Part shown: positions 10,751 to 19,459 of the stretch, one piece after another
Layout of the letters: each line of letters begins with the position of its first letter
Numbering within the stretch: position 1 is the first letter of the stretch
Assembly (NCBI RefSeq): GCF_024207115.1
Contig: NZ_CP100128.1
Coordinates: 248,001 to 312,000 of the forward strand
Origin: Chromobacterium sp. IIBBL 290-4
GTDB lineage: Bacteria > Pseudomonadota > Gammaproteobacteria > Burkholderiales > Chromobacteriaceae
Length of the DNA stretch: 64,000 bases
Direction: 5' to 3'
Program-made: the position numbers and the translations under genes
The notes under the pieces: model-generated
Told to the model about the DNA's origin: nothing
The model's database searches: none
What the model saw: only the letters and a program-made list of their open reading frames with translations

Positions 10751-12598
10751 ATGAACCGCTACCCTCTCTGGAAATACCTCGTCATCGTGGTGGCGCTGAT
10801 CATTTCGGCGATCTACACGCTGCCCAACTTCTACGGCGAAACGCCCGCGGTGCAGGTGTCCAGCTCGCGCCAATCCATTCCGGTGGACACCGCCGTGATG
10901 GCGCGCGTGGAAAACGCCCTGAAGTCGCAGAGCCTGAGTCCCGACGGCGTATTCCTCGACAACAACAGCCTGAAGGTCCGCTTCAAGGACACCGACACCC
11001 AGCTGAAGGCGCGCGACGCCATCCAGCACGAGCTGGGCGACAACTACATCATCGCACTGAACCTGCTGCCGGCTTCCCCGGCCTGGCTGTCCTCGCTGCA
11101 CGCCAACCCGATGTTCCTGGGCCTTGACCTGCGCGGCGGCGTGCACTTCCTGCTGGAAGTGGACATGAAGGCCGCCATCGACAAGGCGATGGACCGTTAC
11201 TCCGGCGACCTGCGCCGCGAGCTGAAGAACAAGCAAGTGCGCTACGGCAACATCCGCCGTACCGGCAACACGCTGGAAGTGCAGCTGCGCGACAACGACA
11301 CGCTGAAATCGGCACAGGACGTGGCCTACCGCATGCTGCCCACCCTGGCCATCCGCGCCGATGACTCCAGCAACAAGCTGATCCTGACGCTGAAGCCGGA
11401 AGAAGTCATCAAGATCCAGAACGACGCGGTCAAGCAGAACATCACCACCCTGCACAACCGCGTCAATGAGCTTGGCACCACCGAGCCCATCATCCAGCAG
11501 GCCGGCCCGAACCGCATCGTGGTGCAGCTGCCCGGCATCCAGGACACCGCCCGCGCCAAGGACATCATCGGCCGCACCGCCACGCTGGAAGTGCGCATGG
11601 TGGAAGACGACCAAGGCAAGGTGGCCGACGCCATGGCAGGCAATGTGCCGGCCGGCTACGAGCTGCTGGACGAAGTCACCTCCCGCGGCCAGAGCAAGAT
11701 CCTGCTGAAGAACGACGTGGAGCTGACCGGCGACAATATCAACGACGCCCAGCCTAGCTTCGACCAGTTCGGCGCGCCCGCCGTCAGCATCACGCTGGAC
11801 AGCACCGGCGCCGCCATCTTCCGCCAGCTGACCGGCGAAAACGTCGGCAAGCGCATGGCGATGGTGCTGGTGGAAAAAGGCCGCAAGGAAGTGGTGACCG
11901 CGCCGGTGATCCGCACCGAAATCGGCGGCGGCCGCGTGGAAATCTCCGGCAGCATGAACAATGCCGAAGCCAACGACACCGCCCTGCTGCTGCGCGCCGG
12001 CTCCCTGGCCGCCCCGATGAACATCATCGAGGAACGCACCATCGGCCCGAGCCTGGGCAAGGAAAACATCGAGAAGGGCTTCCATGCCACGCTGTGGGGC
12101 TTCGCCGCCATCGCCGCGTTCATGGTGATCTACTATGGCCTGTTCGGCGTGTTCTCCGCCCTGTCGCTGGCCATCAACGTGTTCCTGCTGATCGCCATCC
12201 TGTCGATGCTGCAAGCCACGCTGACCCTGCCCGGCATCGCCGCCATCGCGCTGGCGCTGGGCATGGCCATCGACGCCAACGTGCTGATCAACGAGCGCAT
12301 CCGTGAGGAGCTGCGCAACGGGGTGCCGCCGCATTCGGCGATCCAGGCTGGCTATACCCATGCCTGGCACACCATTCTGGACTCCAACGTCACCACGCTG
12401 ATCGCCGGCCTGGCGCTGATGATCTTCGGCACCGGCCCGGTGCGCGGCTTCGCCATCGTGCACTGCCTGGGCATCATGACCTCGATGTTCTCGGCGGTGC
12501 TGGTGTCGCGCGGCCTGGTGAACCTGTGGTACGGCCGCCGCCGCAAACTGACCTCGCTGGCCATCGGCCAGGTGTGGAAACCGGAAAACAAGGGTTAA
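10751..12598 (+). CDS. secD: protein translocase subunit SecD
   Basis: 615 residues. SecD with SecF uses the proton gradient to pull proteins out of SecYEG on the periplasmic side. Visible: TM1 near residues 7-27, a large periplasmic P1 region (DLRGGVHFLLEVDM begins the family signature), and five C-terminal transmembrane helices of RND type with the conserved AIALALGMAIDANVLINERI stretch containing the proton-relay Asp. It is separated from secF by 4 nt. Confidence 0.97.
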   Translation: MNRYPLWKYLVIVVALIISAIYTLPNFYGETPAVQVSSSRQSIPVDTAVMARVENALKSQSLSPDGVFLDNNSLKVRFKDTDTQLKARDAIQHELGDNYIIALNLLPASPAWLSSLHANPMFLGLDLRGGVHFLLEVDMKAAIDKAMDRYSGDLRRELKNKQVRYGNIRRTGNTLEVQLRDNDTLKSAQDVAYRMLPTLAIRADDSSNKLILTLKPEEVIKIQNDAVKQNITTLHNRVNELGTTEPIIQQAGPNRIVVQLPGIQDTARAKDIIGRTATLEVRMVEDDQGKVADAMAGNVPAGYELLDEVTSRGQSKILLKNDVELTGDNINDAQPSFDQFGAPAVSITLDSTGAAIFRQLTGENVGKRMAMVLVEKGRKEVVTAPVIRTEIGGGRVEISGSMNNAEANDTALLLRAGSLAAPMNIIEERTIGPSLGKENIEKGFHATLWGFAAIAAFMVIYYGLFGVFSALSLAINVFLLIAILSMLQATLTLPGIAAIALALGMAIDANVLINERIREELRNGVPPHSAIQAGYTHAWHTILDSNVTTLIAGLALMIFGTGPVRGFAIVHCLGIMTSMFSAVLVSRGLVNLWYGRRRKLTSLAIGQVWKPENKG

Positions 12599-12602
12599 TC
12601 CA

Positions 12603-13538
12603 ATGGAGCTTTTCCGCATCAAACGGGACATCCCGTTCATGAGCTACGGCAGGCTCACCACTGCGATCTCGCTGGTGACCTTCATCCTCGCCGTGTTCTT
12701 CCTGGCCACCCGCGGCCTGAACTTCAGCGTGGAGTTCACCGGCGGCACGGTGCTGGAAGTGCAGTATCAGCAGTCGGCGGACCTGGACAAGATCCGCGAC
12801 CGCGTCGACGGCCTCAAGCTGGGCGAAGCCACGGTGCAGAACCTGGGCAGCAGCCGCGACGTGATGATCCGCCTGCCGAACAAGCCGGGCACCAGCTCGG
12901 CCCAGCTGTCCGACAAGGTGATGACGCAGCTGAAGGCTGACGATGCCGCCGTGCAATTGCGCAAGGTCGACTTCGTCGGCCCGAGCGTGGGCGCCGAGCT
13001 GGTGTCCAGCGGCCTGACCGCCGTCATCCTGGTGTGCCTGGGCATCATGCTCTACCTGGCCATCCGCTTCGAATGGCGCTTCGCCGTGGCGGCCATCATC
13101 GCCAACATGCACGACGTGGTGATCATCCTCGGCTGCTTCGCCTTCTTCCGCTGGGAGTTCTCGCTGACCGTGCTGGCCGGCATCCTGGCGGTGCTGGGCT
13201 ACTCGGTGAACGAATCGGTGGTGGTGTTCGACCGGATCCGCGAAAACTTCCGCAAACCGGGCACCCGCGGCCTGCCGGTGAACCAGGTGATAGACAACGC
13301 CATCACCTCCACCATGAGCCGCACCATCATCACCCACTTCTCCACCGAAATGATGGTGGTGTCGATGCTGGTGTTCGGCGGCCCGGCGCTGCACGGCTTC
13401 GCCATGGCGCTGACCATAGGCATCGTGTTCGGCATCTACTCCTCGGTGCTGGTGGCCAGCCCGATCGCCCTGTGGCTGGGCGTGAAGCGCGAGCACATGA
13501 TCAAGCCGGTGAAACCAAAAGAAGAAGCGGTGGTCTGA
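12603..13538 (+). CDS. secF: protein translocase subunit SecF
   Basis: 311 residues. RND-type membrane partner of SecD. TM1 at about residues 17-36 is followed by the signature NFSVEFTGGTVLEV, a periplasmic domain, and five transmembrane helices with LGYSVNESVVVFDRIRENFR, which holds the functional Asp. It is immediately downstream of secD; an RBS (AAGGGTTAATCC) overlaps the secD stop. Confidence 0.97.
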   Translation: MELFRIKRDIPFMSYGRLTTAISLVTFILAVFFLATRGLNFSVEFTGGTVLEVQYQQSADLDKIRDRVDGLKLGEATVQNLGSSRDVMIRLPNKPGTSSAQLSDKVMTQLKADDAAVQLRKVDFVGPSVGAELVSSGLTAVILVCLGIMLYLAIRFEWRFAVAAIIANMHDVVIILGCFAFFRWEFSLTVLAGILAVLGYSVNESVVVFDRIRENFRKPGTRGLPVNQVIDNAITSTMSRTIITHFSTEMMVVSMLVFGGPALHGFAMALTIGIVFGIYSSVLVASPIALWLGVKREHMIKPVKPKEEAVV

Positions 13539-13550
13539 CCTCCGCACCGC

Positions 13551-13709
13551 ATCAACTGGCCGGCTTGTCCGGCCAGTCGGCTGTTGATAGCCCCCTCGCC
13601 TTCTTGAAGGCGAGGCTCCCTTGCAGGGCAAGGGCGGGGGGATTGGGATTCAAATAGGCAGGCTGCCGAATGAGCCGCTTATTTGGCGAGGCCCGGCTGT
13701 GCCGGGTCC
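13551..13709. repeat. cluster of palindromes between secF and dedA
   Basis: Three hairpin-forming units occur in this stretch: 13551-13588 (ATCAAC outer arms around GGCCGG/CCGGCC), 13594-13615 (CCTCGCCTTC/GAAGGCGAGG, 10-bp perfect arms) and about 13690-13709 (GGCCCGG/CCGGG). The GGCCGGCTTGTCCGGCC unit is repeated exactly in the terminator at 13745. They resemble REP-like extragenic palindromes or processing stems; none has a T-run except the last. Confidence 0.5.
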
Positions 13710-13744
13710 TCTAGAATCGTACCGATTCACCATGTCAGCAGCCA

Positions 13745-13769
13745 GGCCGGCTTGTCCGGCCAGTTTTTT
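13745..13769 (+). terminator. rho-independent terminator upstream of the DedA gene
   Basis: GGCCGG and CCGGCC pair around CTTGT, followed by AGTTTTTT. It probably ends the secDF transcript. It is only about 45 nt before the DedA start, so the DedA promoter should lie around or within it. Confidence 0.7.
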
Positions 13770-13815
13770 GCCCTCCTTCGCTCAACCCGAACCACTACTA
13801 CGTACCGGAAAGCTC

Positions 13816-14460
13816 ATGGAAGTCCTGACATTCCTGATCGATTTCATCCTGCACATCGACACCCACCTGGCGCAGCTGGCGGCCAATTACGGCCCGTGGA
13901 TCTACGCCATCCTGTTTCTGATCATCTTCTGCGAAACCGGCCTGGTGGTGACGCCCTTCCTGCCGGGCGACTCGCTGCTGTTCGTCGCCGGCGCGCTGGC
14001 CGCCATGGGCAAGATGGACGTGCACGCGCTGGTGGGCACCCTGATCGTCGCCGGCATCCTGGGCAATACCGCCAACTACACCATAGGCCGCTACCTCGGC
14101 AAGGCGCTGCTGCAACGCTTCCCGCGCTTGATCAAGCAGGACTATCTGGACAAAACCCACGCTTTCTACGCGCGCCACGGCGGCAAGACCATCATCTTCA
14201 CCCGCTTCGCTCCCATCCTGCGCACTTTCGCGCCGTTTGTGGCCGGCATCGGCGCCATGGGCTATCGCCAGTTCATGGCGTACAACGTCATCGGCGCCAT
14301 CCTGTGGGTGGCCAGTTTCAGCTACGCCGGCTATTTCTTCGGCAACCTGCCCTTCGTGCGCAAGAATCTGGAACTGCTGATTTTCGGCATCATTTTCGTT
14401 TCCTTCCTGCCGGCCATCATTGAATTCCTGCGCCATAAACGCGCGGCCGCCAAGTCTTAA
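13816..14460 (+). CDS. DedA family membrane protein
   Basis: 214 residues from the ATG at 13816 (GGAAAGCTC upstream); an in-frame extension to 13621 would run through the palindromic intergenic DNA and is not credible. It is an inner-membrane protein of the DedA/VTT family, whose members move undecaprenyl phosphate or other lipids and affect membrane potential homeostasis. Family signatures: [19 protein letters not shown] near residue 35-55 and the conserved [17 protein letters not shown](I)GAM motif near 135. The specific paralogue cannot be assigned. Confidence 0.88.
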   Translation: MEVLTFLIDFILHIDTHLAQLAANYGPWIYAILFLIIFCETGLVVTPFLPGDSLLFVAGALAAMGKMDVHALVGTLIVAGILGNTANYTIGRYLGKALLQRFPRLIKQDYLDKTHAFYARHGGKTIIFTRFAPILRTFAPFVAGIGAMGYRQFMAYNVIGAILWVASFSYAGYFFGNLPFVRKNLELLIFGIIFVSFLPAIIEFLRHKRAAAKS

Positions 14461-14477
14461 TCCGTAGTAAAATCGAC

Positions 14478-14505
14478 AAGGCCGCCCCCACCGGGCGGCC
14501 TTATT
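14478..14505 (+). terminator. terminator after the DedA gene
   Basis: AAGGCCGCCC pairs with GGGCGGCCTT around a short loop, followed by ATTCGTTT. The tail is imperfect, so termination may be partial. Confidence 0.6.
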
Positions 14506-14533
14506 CGTTTTCCGACACCAGACCTCGCCGCCC

Positions 14534-16441
14534 ATGAACCGCATCCAAAAGCTCCCCGACCACCTCATCAACCAGATCGCCGCCGGCGAAGTGGTGGAAC
14601 GCCCGGCCTCCGCCTTGAAGGAGATGCTGGAAAACAGCCTGGATGCAGGCTCCAGCCGCATCAGCGTCGATCTGGCCCAGGGCGGCATCAAGCTGATACG
14701 CGTGACCGACAACGGCGCCGGCATCGCGGCGGAAGACTTGCCGCTGGCGCTGGACCGCCACGCCACCAGCAAGATCGCCTCGCTGGACGATCTGGAGTCG
14801 GTGGCCACCCTGGGCTTCCGCGGCGAGGGTCTGGCCAGCGTGGCCTCGGTGTCTCGGCTGACGCTGGTGAGCCGCCCGCAAGACGCCGAGCATGCCCACC
14901 AGATCATCGCCATCGACGGCACGCTGCATCCGGTGGAGCCGGCCGCGCATCCGCATGGCACCAGCGTGGAAGTGGTGGATCTGTATTTCAACACCCCGGC
15001 GCGGCGCAAATTCCTGAAAAGCGAAAACACCGAATACGCCCACTGCGAGGCAACCTTCGAGCGCGTGGCGCTGGCGCACCCGGACGTGGAATTCCTGCTG
15101 CGCCACAATGGCAAGGTGATCTGGCGCCTGCCCTCGCAAAGCGCGGAAGACCGCGTGGCCGCATTGCTGGGCAAAGACTTCGTCGCGGCAGCCATTCCGC
15201 TGGCCAGCCAGGCCGGCCCGCTGGCGCTGTCCGGCTTCATCGCCTCGCCCACCTATTCCAAGGCCAGCCGCGACGCCCAATATTTTTACGTCAACGGCCG
15301 CTTCGTCCGCGACAAGACCGCCCAGCACGCGCTGCGCCAGGCCTATCGCGACGTGCTGCACCACGACCGCCACCCGGCTTACGCGCTGTTCTTCCAGCTT
15401 GAGCCGTCCGGCGTGGACGTCAACGTGCATCCGACCAAGATCGAGGTGCGCTTCCGCGAAAGCCAGGCCGTGCACCAATTCCTGTTCCACAGCGTGCACA
15501 AGGCCTTGGCCGGCACCACCGCCGGCGCCGCGCCGACAGTCCAAGTGGAGGATGCGGCGCCCGGCGTGGCGGCAGACGCACCCGCCGGACTCTCGCGCGG
15601 CGAATCGGCCTCGCTGTTCGCCAATGCCGCCCCAAGCCCGCGCCCGGCCTCGTTCTCTTCGCCCGCGCCGCCGCCCTTCCGCTACCAACAGCAATCCATC
15701 CCGCTGAACGTGGCGCGCGAGGCCGTGGGCGTGTACGACAAAATGTTCGGCGGCCTGCGCGACGAAGAACGCGCCCAGTCCCAGCCGGAGACGGGCGCCA
15801 GCCCCGCCCTGCCCCACCCAGCCGTGCTGGCCATGCCGGCGCACGACGAAAACGGCATCCCGCCGCTAGGCTTCGCGCTGGCGCAACTGCATGGCGTCTA
15901 TATCCTCAGCCAATGCGCCGAAGGTTTGATCTTGGTGGACATGCACGCGGCGCATGAGCGTATCGTCTACGAAAGGCTGAAAACCGCGCTGGAAGCCGAC
16001 GCCATCCCGCTGCAGCCCTTGCTGCTGCCGGTGTCGTTCGCCGCCGACCGCATGGAGGTGGCCACCGCCCACGAGCACGGCGAAGAGATGAAAAAGTTGG
16101 GCGTAGAGCTGGCGCCGCTGTCCCCCACCCAGATCGCCGTGCGCGGCGTGCCGGTATGGCTGAAAGACGGCGATCCGGTGGAGTTGGCGCGCGCAGTGCT
16201 GAAGGACGTGCGCGAGTTCGGCCTCAGCCAGGTGCTGACCGAACGCCGCAATGAACTATTGGCCACCATGGCTTGCCACGGCGCGGTGCGCGCCAACCGC
16301 CAGCTGACCTTGCCGGAAATGAACGCGCTGCTGCGCGACATGGAGGCGACGGAACGCTCCGGCCAGTGCAACCACGGCCGCCCCACCTGGAGCCGGTTGA
16401 CGATGCGCGATCTGGACAAGCTGTTCATGCGCGGTCAGTAA
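14534..16441 (+). CDS. mutL: DNA mismatch repair protein MutL
   Basis: 635 residues. GHKL ATPase domain at the N-terminus (IAAGEVVERPASALKEMLEN; DNGAGI; GFRGEGLASVASV), a proline/alanine-rich linker (about 335-435), and the C-terminal dimerisation domain. The C-terminal domain keeps the endonuclease motif as DMHAAHERIVYE (consensus DQHAxxExxxxE), plus ACHGAVRAN and QCNHGRPT, all elements of the metal-dependent nicking site. This suggests a MutH-independent repair system in which MutL itself nicks the new strand. Start codon ATG at 14534. Confidence 0.96.
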   Translation: MNRIQKLPDHLINQIAAGEVVERPASALKEMLENSLDAGSSRISVDLAQGGIKLIRVTDNGAGIAAEDLPLALDRHATSKIASLDDLESVATLGFRGEGLASVASVSRLTLVSRPQDAEHAHQIIAIDGTLHPVEPAAHPHGTSVEVVDLYFNTPARRKFLKSENTEYAHCEATFERVALAHPDVEFLLRHNGKVIWRLPSQSAEDRVAALLGKDFVAAAIPLASQAGPLALSGFIASPTYSKASRDAQYFYVNGRFVRDKTAQHALRQAYRDVLHHDRHPAYALFFQLEPSGVDVNVHPTKIEVRFRESQAVHQFLFHSVHKALAGTTAGAAPTVQVEDAAPGVAADAPAGLSRGESASLFANAAPSPRPASFSSPAPPPFRYQQQSIPLNVAREAVGVYDKMFGGLRDEERAQSQPETGASPALPHPAVLAMPAHDENGIPPLGFALAQLHGVYILSQCAEGLILVDMHAAHERIVYERLKTALEADAIPLQPLLLPVSFAADRMEVATAHEHGEEMKKLGVELAPLSPTQIAVRGVPVWLKDGDPVELARAVLKDVREFGLSQVLTERRNELLATMACHGAVRANRQLTLPEMNALLRDMEATERSGQCNHGRPTWSRLTMRDLDKLFMRGQ

Positions 16442-16521
16442 GCGCCGTTTCTGTCATCCATTATTCTTAGCCGTGGCGTCTCAACGCTGAAGACGCCGCG
16501 GCCAAAGCGACAAGGTTTGAA

Positions 16522-17340
16522 GTGAAAGTCAGCGTATTAGTGGAAAACCATAGCCACCGGCCCGAGTTGAAAGCGGAAGCCGGTTTGTCGCTATGGATTG
16601 AACGCGGCCCTCATCGCGTGCTGTTCGATACCGGCCGCAGCGGCCTGTTGCTGGAAAACGCCGCCCAGATGGGCATTGATTTATCCAGCCTCAGCCATCT
16701 GGTGCTGTCGCATGGCCATTACGACCACAGCGGCGGCCTCGCCCCGCTGGCGGAGCATCTGCGCCCAGCCGCGCGCCCGCAGCTGATCGCCCATCCAAGC
16801 GCGCTGCTGCCGCGCGTCGCCACGCTCGGCCCCTGGCCGCTGCGCCGGCTGGGCATTCCCGCTATCCCTGAGACTTTGGCGTCGCAGTTCGATCTGCGCT
16901 TGCAGACAGAGCCCTACCCCTTCGCCGACGACTTTGTGTTTCTCGGCCAGATTCCGCGCGAGCGCTACGCCGAAGGCCGCGGCTCGCTGGGCAGGCTCAA
17001 TCCCGACCAAGCGGACAGCGCGCCCGACATGGTAGAAGATGACTCCGCCCTGGTCTGCAAGACCAGCAAGGGCCTGATCATTTTCAGCGGCTGCGCCCAC
17101 TCCGGCATCCGCCATATCGTCGACTACGCCAAGCTGGTTTGCGGCGGCGCGCCGGTTCGCGCCGTCATCGGCGGCTTCCATCTGCGCAGCGCCAGCCCGC
17201 TGCGGGTATGGCAGGTGCGCCGCTATTTCCAACGGCAAACCGAGCCGCAACTCTTCGCCTGCCATTGCAGCGGCTACGCCCGCCATCTGCTGCCCAAGCA
17301 AATGCCCATCGCCACCGGCAGCCGGCTGATCTTCGACTGA
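16522..17340 (+). CDS. metallo-beta-lactamase-fold hydrolase (COG1237-like)
   Basis: 272 residues from a GTG with AAGG upstream. The HxHxDH metal motif is present as SHGHYDHSGGL (about residue 64-69), with further ligand histidines in SGCAHSGIRHI and GGFHLRS. The arrangement resembles the proteins annotated as methanopterin/ribofuranosyl-aminobenzene phosphate synthase-like MBL hydrolases; in bacteria their substrates are unknown. It follows mutL by 80 nt on the same strand. Confidence 0.75.
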   Translation: MKVSVLVENHSHRPELKAEAGLSLWIERGPHRVLFDTGRSGLLLENAAQMGIDLSSLSHLVLSHGHYDHSGGLAPLAEHLRPAARPQLIAHPSALLPRVATLGPWPLRRLGIPAIPETLASQFDLRLQTEPYPFADDFVFLGQIPRERYAEGRGSLGRLNPDQADSAPDMVEDDSALVCKTSKGLIIFSGCAHSGIRHIVDYAKLVCGGAPVRAVIGGFHLRSASPLRVWQVRRYFQRQTEPQLFACHCSGYARHLLPKQMPIATGSRLIFD

Positions 17341-17493
17341 ACCCCATCTCATTTGGCAAGACTGCGCGCGCCGTTGCATACAAAGGCCGCGCAATCATTG
17401 CCAACATTTTGATGCCGCCGCCCATTCATTGAAATGACAGTTAAATGCTCGGCGCTTTATGATGGCGACTCCAGCCAAACAGGAGATCAGCGC

Positions 17494-18441
17494 ATGCGTT
17501 TCCCCACATTCGCCGTGCTGGCCATCGCCGCCTTATGCGCAGGACGCGCGTCTGCCGCCGTCGATCAAGCCATTGAACTCAATACCGCCACCGGCCGCAT
17601 CGCCGGCTCGCTGATGTTGCCGGATCACGCCGACAAACCGCCGGTCGCGCTAATCATCGCCGGCTCCGGCCCCACCAATAGAGACGGCGACAACCCCGGC
17701 CTGCCCTATGGCAGCGGCGGCTATCTCAAGCAACTGGCCCAGGCGCTGGCCGAAGCCGGCATCGCCTCGGTGCGCTACGACAAGCGCGCCATAGGCGAGA
17801 GCCGCGCCGCCGGCCTGGACGAAGCGGCGCTGCATTTCGACGATTACGTGGGCGACGCCGCCGGCTGGGTCGCCAAGCTGAAAACCGACGCCCGCTTCTC
17901 CAAGGTGGCCGTGATCGGCCATAGCGAGGGCTCGCTGATCGGCATGCTGGCGGCGGAAAAGCAAAACGCCGCCGCCTTCGTCTCTCTGGACGGCCCTGCG
18001 AGCAACGCGGCGGATATTCTTCGCCTCCAACTGGCGCCCAGGCTGCCGGAAGACTTGGCCAAGCAAAGCGATCGCATCCTGCAAGCGCTGCGGCAAGGCC
18101 GCGAAGCCGACAACGTCCCCGGCCCGCTGATGGTGGTGTACCGCCCCAGCATCCAGCCCTACCTGATTTCTTGGTTCCGCTACACCCCCAGCGAAGCGCT
18201 GCGCGCGCTGAAAGCGCCCGCTTTGATCATCCAGGGCGGCGCCGACCATCAAGTAGCCAAGAGCGAGGGCAAAACGCTGCATGCCGCCAAACCCGACAGC
18301 CAGTTCCTGCTGATTCCCGGCATGAACCACCTGCTGCGCGACGACGAAGCGAACGTCCAGGCCTCATATGGCGCCGCTCCGCAGCCGCTGGCGCCGGAGC
18401 TGCCCTCCGCCCTCATCCGCTTTCTGAAGCAGAGTCTGTAA
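17494..18441 (+). CDS. secreted alpha/beta-hydrolase
   Basis: 315 residues from the ATG at 17494, which has AGGAG 8 nt upstream. Residues 1-22 form a signal peptide ending in ASA, so the enzyme is exported. The hydrolase core has GSGPTNRDGDN (oxyanion region), the nucleophile elbow VIGHSEGSLIG, an acid in QGGADHQVA and a histidine in IPGMNHLLR. This is the family with an HGSG-like loop close to 'serine aminopeptidase S33'/acyl esterase proteins; the substrate is unknown. A hairpin terminator follows. Confidence 0.8.
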   Translation: MRFPTFAVLAIAALCAGRASAAVDQAIELNTATGRIAGSLMLPDHADKPPVALIIAGSGPTNRDGDNPGLPYGSGGYLKQLAQALAEAGIASVRYDKRAIGESRAAGLDEAALHFDDYVGDAAGWVAKLKTDARFSKVAVIGHSEGSLIGMLAAEKQNAAAFVSLDGPASNAADILRLQLAPRLPEDLAKQSDRILQALRQGREADNVPGPLMVVYRPSIQPYLISWFRYTPSEALRALKAPALIIQGGADHQVAKSEGKTLHAAKPDSQFLLIPGMNHLLRDDEANVQASYGAAPQPLAPELPSALIRFLKQSL

Positions 18442-18447
18442 ACGCGA

Positions 18448-18470
18448 AAGCCCGGCCAAGCCGGGCTTCC
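18448..18470 (+). terminator. hairpin after the alpha/beta-hydrolase gene
   Basis: AAGCCCGGC and GCCGGGCTT form a 9-bp perfect stem 7 nt past the stop codon. The downstream tail is CCTG rather than T's, so it may be a weak terminator or an mRNA-end stem. Confidence 0.5.
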
Positions 18471-18644
18471 TGCCGCGCCCAGAGCTGAAGCCAAAACAAT
18501 ATAGGGATCCGAATAAGCGGGATGCGTGCCACCCCGCCGTAGTCCGTTGCAGTCAGACCATCGCCACCGACAAATATTCCAAACAAATACGAAAGATAGT
18601 AACCTTATGCCTGACTGACTCGACTCCGTAAAGGCAGATAAAAA

Positions 18645-19238
18645 ATGAAGAGAGTGTTATTACTGATCATGCTGGCAGCGTGCTCGCTAACATCTCACGC
18701 CACATCCACTAACGAGCTATTTGCTGACAAACCATACACTCTGAATCTGGATCTGCTACAGGCCTTGGATCCAAAACCTCTTCAAGTCAGCAGCTTCAAA
18801 CCCGAACCGGCAGAGCCTGAGCGCGTTCAAGGCATACACATCATCTCAGGAGGCCGAATTTACCCCTTCACTTACGAAGTGATCAGTGTCCGCAACCCCA
18901 AGCCGGGCATCTTGGAAACTCTGTCGAAAACGCTAGATGGTAAAAGCGATATCATTCTGAAAAACATTGCACCATGCTCTCTCGCCGAACAATGCCTGCA
19001 CTATTTCGAACGCATCAGTGTGGATGGCAAGCCTCACCATGCCACTTCAAATTATTTGCTGGTTAAAAACCAGACGCTGTATCACTTTTCGGCAGCCAAC
19101 TACGCCGCATTGATCAATGGATACGAAAGCTGGGGGGCGCCGACCGAGAACAAAAATGCCGAGCTTGAAGTAGGGCGCTTGCTTCAAGCGATCAGCTTCA
19201 AAAATACCAAAGCGCCATCCGCCTCCGGCCCGAACTAG
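18645..19238 (+). CDS. hypothetical exported protein, possible lipoprotein
   Basis: 197 residues, not recognised. The N-terminus MKRVLLLIMLAACS is a short signal sequence with a lipobox-like LAAC (Cys13); alternatively a Sec signal peptidase could cut after SHA. Two further cysteines (PCSLAEQC) may form a disulfide. No enzyme motif is visible. The codon use is noticeably less GC-rich than the neighbours. It has its own AAAGG box and no close partner on the same strand. Confidence 0.6.
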   Translation: MKRVLLLIMLAACSLTSHATSTNELFADKPYTLNLDLLQALDPKPLQVSSFKPEPAEPERVQGIHIISGGRIYPFTYEVISVRNPKPGILETLSKTLDGKSDIILKNIAPCSLAEQCLHYFERISVDGKPHHATSNYLLVKNQTLYHFSAANYAALINGYESWGAPTENKNAELEVGRLLQAISFKNTKAPSASGPN

Positions 19239-19459
19239 ATGCTATTTCAAGCTTATTTTCCTGCTTGATTGATAGTGCCAAAATATCTTGAAAACTGAAG
19301 CGGGATTACACCGCCAATCACTAAAACCATGAGATTGGCCGCTAGCCGCTGACCAAGCCGGCCTTTTACATCCGGCAATGCGACGCAGCGCGCTAGCGGT
19401 CAATAGTCTGCCCGAGCATGCAACTTAAAGCGGCCCAAGCCAAATTGGCGGATATGGCA

